Below, piece after piece: positions 51,504 to 61,995 of a stretch of 64,000 bases of DNA. This stretch comes from Phoebastria nigripes (taxonomy: Eukaryota > Chordata > Aves > Procellariiformes > Diomedeidae). A model generated the notes under the pieces. That model was not told the DNA's origin, did no database searches, and was given only the letters and a program-made list of their open reading frames with translations. Within the stretch, counting starts at the first letter, position 1, and each line of letters opens with the position of its first letter. The DNA lies in NCBI GenBank assembly GCA_035582835.1, contig JAYKAV010001831.1:938373-1002372 (forward strand). The letters run 5' to 3'. Position numbers and translations under genes: made by a program.

Positions 51504-51568
51504 GGTGTAAATATATATTATTTATAGATATATATAAAATAGGTATAAATATATATTTATATATATTT
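51504..51568. repeat. AT-rich low-complexity tract
   Basis: About 65 bp made almost only of A and T with overlapping ATATAT and TAAATATATAT segments, partly self-complementary. Confidence 0.85.
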
Positions 51569-54502
51569 CAAGCTTTTAATCAGAAAAAAGGGGGTTTTGG
51601 TGCAATTTATAATAATTTTAAGGGCCATAAGATATAAAGGGAAACCTGTTTAATGCTTTATATTTACATGTAAATCTACCTATCTTTTCTGTGTTTTCCA
51701 TGAATATCCTTGACATTTTGGTTTAGTTATGAGAGATGTTATTGTTTAAATCATTGTGTTACCCTCTTAGTCCAACTTGTCCTATTCCATCTCCTTCTCC
51801 TGTATGATCCAGAACTGAAGTCAAAATGCAAGGTGTAAAATCTCTACAATTTCCATGACAACAGAGATATGATTTAGTGAATACAGGATTTTATTTTCTA
51901 TGGAAAACCAGGTAAATGAGAGAAAAAAACTTTCCTCATTCAAATATTGTTTCATTTTATTTCAAGGTATGGAATTTGATACGAGGCTTTAAGTTACATC
52001 ATTGTGGTATGAGATCTTGTTGGACTAAGCAAAGTAACAACTTGCTTGTTCAGCACCCAAATGGAAATTTTTCCCAGAGAAACTAACATGCTCAAGAAAG
52101 GAGGGTCAGTGACTTAGCAGCTGATGTGCTTCTCTCTGAGTCTCCACTGAATCCCTGCCTCTGCAAGAAGATACAGACGATATGGTAGAAGGCATGCTCT
52201 CCAGGGTGGCATCTGAAACTGTGGTTTTATGAAAACAGGATTGACGTGCTTTAAAAATCAGCCTTATCATGCCTGGCTTTTTGGTAACTCTCACATAAGC
52301 TGCGCTACAGTAAATCCTTCCTTTAAGTCTAATTCTGCAAAAATGCAGTAACTCAAGCTAAAATATGTTTAACATCATGTGCTGGAGTTTTCCCAATATC
52401 TTGCAACTAGGGAAAACACATGGGCCTTGCAGTTCAATAAACTGAGAGTATTATTGACCAAGAGGATGGGAAGTGAATTCCAAAGATGAGGCTATTTTAA
52501 GCTAATTAAAGGTCCCATGGTACTATATGCAAGAGTAGGAACATCTGTTACTGTGTCCTAGTCAAATTACAGGTTTGGTAATTACTTTCTGCTTAATTGA
52601 GCTCCNGATTAATTTTAGCTTAAGTATTCATCATGCCTTTCCGTATTTTGTTGCTGCTGTCAGTTCGGTGGAGTGAGCCACTGGTGAGAGAATGGTTCCT
52701 CTGCTTTGGTTTGTGCTATATCTGCTGTATGTGGACTACAGTTCAGGGGAGCACGTGGGGATTATGAAAGTCAATTTGTGTTGGATTGTTGTAGGCAGTA
52801 GACAAAAGCGCAGCCTTAAACATGTTACTTGGCTGAGATCTGTGTACTACAGAAGGACAACAGCAGTTCTCCCAGAGAAAAACGAGGACTCTACTGAATA
52901 AATCTCTTGTGCCCCACTGCCTTCCCTCCCCGTCATTTACAAAGGATCTATTTATATGAATTATTTTAACTGTTACGATGTACAGACGCAACAGTTCTAC
53001 TTGCTTTAAAAGGCATCATTAAAGTGTATTCCAGATGACTGCATAGTGTGTTTCTTATAATGAATTTAAAATTCCATTTACAGGTAGGAGTAATCCAAAC
53101 CTTATATAACATCTGATGGAAAAATGATAGGGATATTTACTAGATTATCTGCCAAAACACAGAAACAATTTAAAAGCATATCAGTATTTTCTTCTTTAAC
53201 AGTTTCTTAGTATATTCCAGCTGTAGGTCCATACCGACTTGTGAAAAGGATGCCTGTGTGATGAATTTTATAATGGTAGATATAAGTATGCATATATATT
53301 TATACATAAATATGAATGTATTTTAGGAGGAAAAAAGTGAAACATCTGTATGGTATGATAATCACATATGGGATTATGTGAGAAACATGGCAGACTGACA
53401 GAAAGCAAGTCATTTGGTGTGATCACTGTACTCTTGATAGTATCTTTAAGGGACTTCTGTTGCGCTAAACTAAGTGAGTATCAGATTTCACCAACTGTGC
53501 CTGACAATAGATTGTGGCTAAGTCTGACAAGGCCCCTGGGAAAGAGTGCTGCCCTCTGTCACCATATGGCCTGGAAAGGTTTCATACCTGTTACAATATC
53601 CCAAGGAGGGGGAATCATTGCTAAATCTATGCAGGCTCATTCCTAATCCCATGAAACTAATGATCTGTGAAGGATACCTTAAAGATGCTTACTGTGAACA
53701 AGCATATTATTCAGACTGTCAGGTGTAGGGTTTTTTCCTTGTATTAGTTTTCATTACGCAATGATTACACTCCTCCACTGAGAATACATTATCACAAACA
53801 TTGAAAGAATTGCTTAATCTCTCTTGCAATTCATAAATATTGGTTGAATCTAAATTTAACAAACTTACTGGTATTTTAGGGCAAGTTACTTATCACCCAA
53901 TAGGTACATTACTTCCTAAATTGAAAGTAATTCCCATGACAAAAAAATATTTTTCTGGTTTCTAACAAACATTTTCAAATTTGCACATAATGCAGAATGA
54001 TGTTAAGCTCCATTTTTTTAACCAGAAATTTTCTCTTTATGGCATGTGTAATTTTGATGTCTTGTCCAAATAACCTGCTTAACCCCCATATCATTGTGAA
54101 GTGTTTAACTTAATGTAATGATCAGTTTTCAAGATATTTGCTCCCCTATAACTTTAATATGGCTAAAGAAAACAGTTTACAATTCACTGTTCTGCTTACA
54201 CATCAGTAGGAACAGCTCCCTTCTTGTTTTTGCCCCTATATCTGGAATAATTTATGGACAGCTAAGCCATTATTCAATAAAGGTTTAGATTTAATGCATA
54301 TACTTAAACTCTGAGTTTATTTGAGATATCACCACAACTACACATATGACAAAAGGTTCAGGTGTGAATTTATGAGGAATCCAAAGGGATGCTAAACTTC
54401 TCTCCCACACCCACTAGCACTGCCCGATGTAGTATCTCTATTCCTGCGCAGGGAACATGTCCGCATGGTTATCCCACCTCTGTATTCCCCTTCCCAGTCC
54501 CC

Positions 54503-54520
54503 TACTTCATATATGAAGTA
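54503..54520. repeat. Perfect 18-bp palindrome followed by a tandem 9-mer
   Basis: TACTTCATATATGAAGTA reads the same on both strands. It is followed directly by TACCTGAAA twice in tandem (54519-54536). No protein-binding site of this exact form is recognised. Confidence 0.9.
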
Positions 54521-56432
54521 CCTGAAATACCTGAAAATTTGCTCCTAAAGATAAGCATTTGAATAAAGAGATTTAGGAACGTGATGTGTAAGTATGTATG
54601 CTTGAAACGAAGAAAACCTAGACTGTCATCCTGCAAGAAGGTATAGTTACAGCTTACCTTTTCTTTCTTTTTGCCAGCTGGGTACATTTTAGTATTAGAT
54701 GTTTTTGTCATACAAAGTTATTCAAAGGAAAAATATTTCCTACAGAGAAGCTGGAGTTAGGAGCAGCAGGAGTTCATTAACTAGTTCTTAATTCTTGGTG
54801 TGGCTGCTTTTAATTCTCTGAAATATGTCTCAGGACATTGTCCTTTACTGGGCAGGGAGGAAATGCTAATATCAAATCACGGCACTGGAGCTGGAAGAAA
54901 GAGCAATTCTATATACTCGTAATACCTGGGAGGAAAAATGCTTGGAGAGTAATTTGGTTGTAATGCCCCTGACTAGGGAAATTGAACTTGTTTTTTAAAA
55001 CTGTAAAAGTTAAAGCAGAGTTTCATAACTGAAGAGGGTGCTTCTTGGGTAGAAAGAGTACCTTGGAGAAGTACTGATTACAGTGCTCGCAGGCTGAGAA
55101 ATATTTTGCTGAAGGTCTATCAGCTAAATGAAAGTAAAATCTAATTATTAGGTAAGTGCTTTTTTTGACACTTCTGTGGCAGAGATGTGCTCTGATATTC
55201 TCTTTATGGCAACTCAAGAACTGGAGCTCTTAGGGAACAGAGTAATTGAAGAACCTCAATTTAAGTGCATGAGAAAATGAAAATCCTCAAATGACCTTGC
55301 CCTTCAAAAAATACTCCACCTGTGTGACTCTTCCCCTCACTTTCCTTTTGGATGCCTGAGGGGTCAGAGGGAACAGAAGAAAGAAAAGCCCAGTGATCTG
55401 TATGAAGAACGTCAGGTTCAAGAGGATAAGATTTGATGGCAGATGAGGAGCCTTCCAGGAGCAGGCTTTACAGCAGTTCCTTCATGTATACATTCCTAAC
55501 CTAACTCGCATTGCTTTCCATGGCTCACCAGGAGTTGCATTGTTTCCCTCCCTAACTCATTGAAAGCATTAAAAATTGTTAGGGATATAAAAGCTATTCT
55601 GACCTGATACAGAGGAAGTATAGCACTCTGAAATTCTTATTCAATAACAGATTAGCCAGGACAGGAGCGGGCCTTTCAGGAGTCTTTTTAATAATGATCT
55701 TACAAAGTCATTGGTTCATATCAAAAGAAACAGATGCTCACAGTTCCAACATAAAACTGTTCAGTCCCCTGTGTACATGTTGCTCCATCTCCCAGCCCTT
55801 GGATATGTCCAGCTAGATGGTACCTTTTGGAAAAGCTGTGAACCCTGGCTCTTCGCTCACTTACCTATGCAGCAGCTGGAGCTCTGTTGCTCTNGAAAAC
55901 AAGTTTGCCCAGCAACCTTTGCTGTGTGCAGTTGTCATACATAACGTGAGCCACCACAGAGAAAAACACTGTTGTGTTGCAAAACATGGTGCACTCAACC
56001 TGGATTTAGAAGTTTATGGGATGAAAAAGATAAAATATCTACAGATTACTTGTTCTTTAACCCTATCCAGCTGGTAAAGTCAATGGGCAGTCAGCACCCT
56101 TGAACGCTTATTTCTGAAGAGTAGCACAGAAGATGTCCCAACCCTCTCCCTGCCATTCCTGGGTATACTGTACACTGACAAAAACCTCAGACATAAATAC
56201 TCTTCTCAAGGCATGCAGGCCTAAATCAATCACCTAACCAAGCAGACAAAAAACCCCAACCCATCACAATATGAGAAAAAGGATGTGGTTGATTAAACTG
56301 AGATATTTCTAAACTTGATTTGTACTTGCTTATACATTACATTACAGTTTGAAATAAAAAGATTATATTGATATAACAGCCCAGTAGGTGTTTCTAGAGG
56401 ACAACAAAAATGTGTTTATTATGATCCCTCAC

Positions 56433-56620
56433 CTGCATGTTTATAAAGCCACAGCTGAGACTGACTGACCTTGTGAGAAGTCCTAGTCTGGTTTCAACGG
56501 GAAATGACACAATTTGCTTAACAACCTGCCTCCAAAAAATTACACACAGGCCAAGAGCTGCGACACAAAGAAGCAGAATCAAGAAAAGAACATGATGAAT
56601 TCCAGGAGCAGTTTCCTTCT
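56433..56620 (-). CDS. Candidate internal exon with a transmembrane segment
   Basis: On the minus strand a 188-bp open segment has plausible splice borders. The acceptor is ATTCCAG just above 56620, with a moderate pyrimidine tract upstream. The donor is CAG|GTGAGG at 56433, a near-consensus match. The reading has an acidic/polar start (KETAPGIHH), then about 20 hydrophobic residues (VLFLILLLCVAALGLCVIFW), then basic residues (RQVVK), as in a type I membrane protein whose C-terminal side is cytoplasmic. I do not recognise the protein. Neighbouring exons were not found, so this may be chance. An alternative donor (AAG|GTCAGT) lies near 56472. Confidence 0.25.
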
Positions 56621-57627
56621 CTGGAATTTCAGATGATTTAAGGCAAATGGGTGAGTAGAAAGAACCAGTCCATAAAATAAGCAATGAAATAACTTATTTT
56701 CAGAATGCCAATGTAGTTTGTCTCTGACCATGGGTACTGTGGTAGCATGGTACAGCAAACAGTGCTTTGCTGCACAGAGGCACCTGTGTGTCCAGACAGA
56801 TACACAGTGCTCTGGGAGCCCAGGGCTGTTCTTGCGCTAGGGAATCAGAAGTGAGAGTTGGGTCTTGGTTTTTTTCACCCCTGATGTTTTCAATTTATAT
56901 TTCNTACAAACAAACAGATTGCGTTACGAGAAATTCCAGCATTGGATGTATGGATGCCTTTCGTTTTCATTTCTATTTTCTGTTCATTTGCTTTAAATAG
57001 TCAATGCTTTTCTTAACATGCTGCTGGAATATTATGCATTTGGGTTCTTGTATCTCTTCTGTCTTCATTTTTCATTTCTTTCCCCTTTCTATTATTCCTA
57101 TTAACTCAGCTCCTCTAAATCCATCAGACATCTCTGATATCAACTTGTGCTTTCCCCCCACCCCAAACTAAGCTTAGATATCACACTAAAAGGTGCTCTC
57201 TACCTAGAGGTTTGATTTGGTAGACCAAAAGATTATTGCACTATAAGTTAAATGACAAGGTCTGCAATTTATTGTACTTATTCTTTTTTTTTTTTTTTCA
57301 TCAGAGACAATTATAGATCTCATGTTATTTGTAAAAGATAAATTATATTATGGAAAATTGNTAGATGAGTGATGTTTTCTCAGTTCTAAGCAGGATCACC
57401 ATGATAGTAGAAAGATATCGAATAATGAAAAAAAAATGACTACAGAATTAGTGAACTAGTACAAGTACCAAATTGTGTTTTCCTTAAAAACCCATCTGCC
57501 TAAGACTTTCTTCCCTATATTCTAATACCCTAAACCATACTGTGATATCTAATAAGTAAATAAGAGTATATGTAATCAATACTGATGTGTGTTAAGATAG
57601 TTTTAAAATGAAAGCATTTTTAGGCCA
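56621..57627. other. Unannotated spacer
   Basis: No gene recognised. It contains a run of 15 T at 57284-57298. If the minus-strand candidates on either side belonged to one gene this would be an intron. Confidence 0.4.
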
Positions 57628-57798
57628 TCAGTCATTATTGACAGCAGGAAGTTTGTGCCGCTGCCCTGCATGTGTAAGGAGGACCGACCCACATGTAGGG
57701 CAGCATGGGTGGGCAGTTCCCCTGCTGCTGCACAGCACCAGGAGAAGCAAAACAAGGGCCTGAAAAAGTTGTGTGTGAGAGGTTTGTCTTTTATTCAT
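57628..57798 (-). CDS. Candidate short secreted peptide (56 codons)
   Basis: From the Met at 57798 the minus strand encodes a polar/basic start (MNKRQTSHTQLFQ), a hydrophobic core (ALVLLLLVLC) and a small-residue end (SSRGTA). It looks like a classical signal peptide with cleavage after GTA. The remaining 27 residues begin HPCCPTCG and end at TGA. The frame is also open upstream to 57942, so the start is not certain. An acceptor-like tract (CAACTTTTTCAG) lies inside the signal core, which argues for caution. No family is recognised and no promoter is seen. Confidence 0.15.
   Translation of the reverse strand: MNKRQTSHTQLFQALVLLLLVLCSSRGTAHPCCPTCGSVLLTHAGQRHKLPAVNND
57660..57704. other. Inverted repeat able to form a 15-bp hairpin
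   Basis: CTGCCCTGCATGTG at 57661-57674 pairs with CACATGTAGGGCAG at 57690-57703, and a further G-C pair (57660/57704) closes the base. There is one G-T mismatch, which would be a G-U wobble in a plus-strand RNA. The loop is 15 nt. Confidence 0.8.
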
Positions 57799-57897
57799 TG
57801 CCTCCTTTTTCTTTCTAAGTTTTTGAAGAATGCAAGAGGGAAGATGGGAAACCCACCAGAGGCCTCCGGAGGTTACGGTGGTTTCAGTGGCAGTCAT

Positions 57898-57931
57898 GAC
57901 AGTGGTTGATTGGTGTATGGAAACCACTGTC
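57898..57931. other. Perfect 10-bp hairpin
   Basis: GACAGTGGTT at 57898-57907 and AACCACTGTC at 57922-57931 are exact reverse complements around a 14-nt loop. It has no poly-T or other terminator-like context. Confidence 0.85.
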
Positions 57932-57942
57932 TCAGAAGACAT

Positions 57943-60900
57943 TTATGTTGAGCCTCGTCATAAGAGCCTTCACCTTTGAAAGCAGGCATAAGAGATTAGC
58001 GTCTCCAACAAATCTCCTAAGTCCCTTTCTTCTACAGTTTGCTTTGAACGAGCAAATCGAACTTTTGAACTTCGCCCTCCCCCACAACTTGATAATTCTT
58101 TTTGAATTTACTTTCTGTAGAANTCTGAACATCTTGAGATTTCTGTGAGGTCTCTAAGGCATCCTTCCAGACCTTTAAATAGCTGTTGCACAGTCTGCAT
58201 AACCTGTATGCTAAACTGCTTTCATTCAATGAGATTGCAGAGCGTAGATACTTTCTAAACATAACAAGAAATATTACAAAAAATATTCCACTTTTAAAGA
58301 TTGATGTTAAGATGATCCTTGATCTACAATTTTCAAAACCTTTTTTTAACAGCTAGTAAATGGGGCTACTCTAATTTTTGCGAATACCATGATTAGATAT
58401 CTCTCCACAGTGTTTACAAAAAAACAAGAATAGAACAAAACTATGGATTCATACCATCAAAGAGAGTGCAGCAAGTAGAGAAATCATATACACAGAGTTA
58501 AAGCCATTATAAAAGGGCTATGAAGACAAAGGGCAGAGGAAAGATAAAAAGGTTAATTTTTGTGCAAGAAATGTAATTTCTTGTTTTCTATACTCAGGGA
58601 ATTTTTGTCACAACTTTTTTTACTAACTTTTGAAAAAAAGAGTGCTTATATCACAGGAAAAATAGGCTCAAAATCATGAAGTAACCTGTAAACCCCCAAA
58701 TCATTTGACTGATTCACAAAACCTCAAACTCCATTGCTCACTGGTTTCCAGACTCTGTTGTACAGTAGTTTCAAGTCTGGTTTTGGTTAAGAAATAGTGC
58801 TTGCCATAATACTTGCTGGGTTTCTTGTAATCATCCAAGTATCATAAAAAGTAAACTTTTAAATTATCCTCAGTAGTTTTGCAAGGGTATTAGACATTTC
58901 ATGAATCATTTTTCTTCTTTGAAGTTTTAGCCATAAAGTTGAGCTAAGTTTCCCAAAAGCATGGGTGGACAAGTTAAAAGTGACTTTCATTTGCAATTTA
59001 CATATGCCATACAGAGAATTTACCTTTTACTACTGTGTAAGTCCGAATGTTCTGCATTTCAGTTTATAAGTGAGGAGATTTTACAAAGGCCATGATTCTG
59101 TGCATCAAAGTCTCAACTGTTATTACTGAATATTGGGATCTGCTTTTGTTTTTCTGTAAAGAATCATTTTTGTAGTCTTCCTCCCTATCTTTCCCCACTC
59201 CCCTCCATTCCTGAAGATCTATTGTCTGTAGAATAATATGCCAGTGTTTTAGGCTGTTTTCTGTTATATTTCTCAAGAATTTCTAAAAATCCTAAGCTTT
59301 CTGGAAGGTTACTAATTTCCTACAATATTTATTACCTACTCAAAATTCTTTCTGAGATTCAACTGAAGAAGTAGCTCCTTCTCATGTTAACGTAGAATTT
59401 CCCAGGTAGCAGCAACCAGTCATTTGTTCAGTCCATCCTGTTGATGCCATTCCAAGAATACTATGGAATATGTTTGGTGATTTTCAATTTTTTAGATGAC
59501 ATGTATTTACGGATGTTGTGAAAAATGGTTCCTGGGCAGAGATGCAGGTGCAAACTAGTGCATACACTATCCAAGGGAAAGACTTGTGGAGCTCATAGGC
59601 TACATATGCTTTTTGCTAGTAGCTGGCTGACTGGTCAGCCTGTGTGTCACTATGAAGGGGTCTCAGGATGTACTGCTACTTAGAGAATAACATTTTTTTA
59701 GGCATTTGTGATAGATGCAAACAGTCAGTTGACAACNAGACATTTTGTCTGTCTAGGTAAAAGATATTTTAATTGCACTGGATTTACATGAACATAACTG
59801 AAGTCAGATTTTGGGCCATACATGGGCTATGTTATGCACATGTATCTCTTGTATTTTGAAGTAGAGAAGGTATCTATTGATAACTCTCCTGGGGACTTTT
59901 ACGTAATTTAAACATCGGTGTAGACAGCCTACTTATGAGTGACCAACATCAGCCTTAAGCAAAATCCTCTGGTCTGGGATAAATTAGATGTACTTTTTAT
60001 TACCACTCCCTCAGGCAAGAGCCTGGAAACACAAATGAGCTTCTAACAGGGCCTTGAAGATAAACAGATTCACCTGCCACCATTTCTGCAGGGAAAGAAT
60101 TTCAGAGGCTGTACAACTTAACTGAAATTGTGCAGATGCTCTGATTTAAAGTTCATTAGTCGGATGCAGTTTTACTGCTTTTCCACTGGAATTGCGATGG
60201 ATCTGTGAACAGATGTCCACCAAGTCACAAGTTTTAAAAATCCAAATATGGATTTTGACTGTTGCTAATAACCTCTGTACAAGCTGCTAGCTGTCTGACT
60301 TCCTATAAGACCTTTGGAAGGGGTCGGCGAAGCAAAAGACAATTTGTGTTATGGGCAGTCAGCACTTTTTTTTTTTGGCCAAAGCTCATATGCATCAAAT
60401 AAATTCAAAAAAATATAGACAACCATGGTTTCCCCTCTAAACAGCAGCTCTTTCCTGACCTTTGGGATTCTACATATGTGGTCCTTTAGATGTGTCTGTA
60501 ACNCTTTGTGAAGATACTGCCTTCAGTTTTGTTCCAAGTCATCAGGTTAAAGCTATTACCCCATTACTGAGTCCATAACTGATCACAGCAGTGATCCTGT
60601 TTCATTTAAAACAAATTAGTTTAAATTAACATCCACAACAGTGAATAGCTGTAGATGGTAACACTCAAAACTGCCAAGATGACATAAGGAGCTGCCCATG
60701 CCTCAACCAGCTTACTTTATTTTACACCCCTAGTTTAGACAAGTGCTGAGAGGACAGTAAATTTTATGAATATGAAGGAAAAAAGCACATGAGAAAGTTA
60801 TCCTAGGATAATTAAAGGACTGTCTGAAACAACCTCAGTATCTTAACAGTTATCTTTGAGACGTCATAGAGGACAGTTAACATTGGAATAGCTGCAAAGA

Positions 60901-61164
60901 CAAACTCAGGATATAGATTTATAATGGAAGAGAAAAATGGAATTATCAGCTTAGCTTGCATCTCTGGAAAAAAATGAACTAGCTGTCAACAGCTGGAGAA
61001 TAATAAAGCCACAGTTATCATATAGCCTTATGTGAGGCTTTTTGTACTCACATAGTATCATCAGATGTCAAGAAAATCTTAGCCTGGATGCAACTGCTGG
61101 AGTGCAAGTTAATGTGGCCTAAAAGTATTGACTGGTGGTTGCAGTTGAGATGGGTTTCATGGAG
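57943..61164. other. Unannotated AT-rich stretch
   Basis: No gene, RNA gene or transposon recognised. Open frames are under about 80 codons. Confidence 0.4.
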
Positions 61165-61995
61165 TTACGTCCTGTGCGTAGCTCTGTTTAGTACTTTCTG
61201 TATTTCCTTAATGAAATAGAAAAGGAACATGTTAAGTTTCCTAATGCCACAAAGGTAGAAGTGTCAATTATATTAAGAAGTCATTAGTGTTCAAACTTAT
61301 TTTGACAAACTGGAAAAATGGTCAGGTGAGTTTCAGAAAGGAAAAATGTGAAGTGTTACCCTTCGGCAGGAATAACCAGTTGCGGAAACGCTAAGTGCCG
61401 ACAATCTGATAGCAGGTTTTCAGGGAAAGATCTGAGAGCTATGAGCATGTGAGTCTGTGAGCCATGCTGTTGTGAAATAGGCCGAGCCCTTGCAATGTGC
61501 ACAGGAGCTCCTCTGGCTTGCCTCTGCATTGCTGAGGCCTCACATGGAGTATCATGTGTCCTTCAGGGGCTGCATTTCAGAAAGATATGGAAGAAACAAA
61601 GAAGACCCTGAGGAGAATTAAGAGAATAATCAGAAGCCAAGAAAACATGACCTCTGAGGAAAAAAATTATTGTCTTGGGGTTGTTTCATGTACATGAGAG
61701 AAGACTTGGGGGAGGGGGATGACTGAAGTCTTCAAGGATAAAAAAACACTGCTGTAAAGAGGAACGGAATAATCTATTGTCCATTTCCATAGCAGAGAGA
61801 CCCAGAAGTAATGGGTTTAAGTTACAATGAGGAATATTCATCTTTGGTACTTAAAAGCTTTTGAAGGACTAGGATAGTGAAGCACTGGAATGGGTTGTCT
61901 GGAGAGGCTGAGATGTCCCCATCACTGGAAGACTTAACGAATGGGTTAAAGAAGCAACTGCCTGCAATGACACATTTTAGGTCAATCCAGCTTTG
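61165..61995 (+). mobile_element. Ancient, heavily diverged CR1 relic, plus strand
   Basis: About 830 bp of decayed CR1 ORF2 in plus orientation. Landmarks are AGCTCTGTTTAGTACTTTCT near 61179 (LFSIFINDL-like), GTTTCCTAATGCCACAAAGG near 61235 at the FADDTK position, CTGGAAAAATGGTCAGGTGA near 61310 (LEKWA-like), GAGGCCTCACATGGAGTATC near 61533 ([13 protein letters not shown]), AGTGAAGCACTGGAATGGGT near 61876 (VKHWN.L-like) and CCCATCACTGGAAG near 61917 (PSLE-like). The catalytic aspartate codons are lost and stops are frequent. No recognisable octamer tail remains. Divergence is far greater than in the other plus-strand CR1 copies. Confidence 0.85.

Larger units (their letters stand above)
50052..56432. 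other. Unannotated stretch with AT-rich tract and palindrome
   Basis: No gene recognised. AT-rich simple sequence lies at 51504-51568 and a perfect palindrome at 54503-54520, listed separately. A 69-codon plus frame at 52692-52901 starts with a hydrophobic, signal-like MVPLLWFVLYLLYVDYSSG, but nothing else supports it. Confidence 0.45.

Noticed and set aside
52692..52901. 69-codon frame with signal-like start and RQKRS
   Set aside because: A hydrophobic start and one dibasic motif are not enough. Nothing else supports a gene.
57660..57704. MicroRNA precursor
   Set aside because: The stem is only 15 bp, shorter than a usual miRNA hairpin, so it is reported only as a hairpin.
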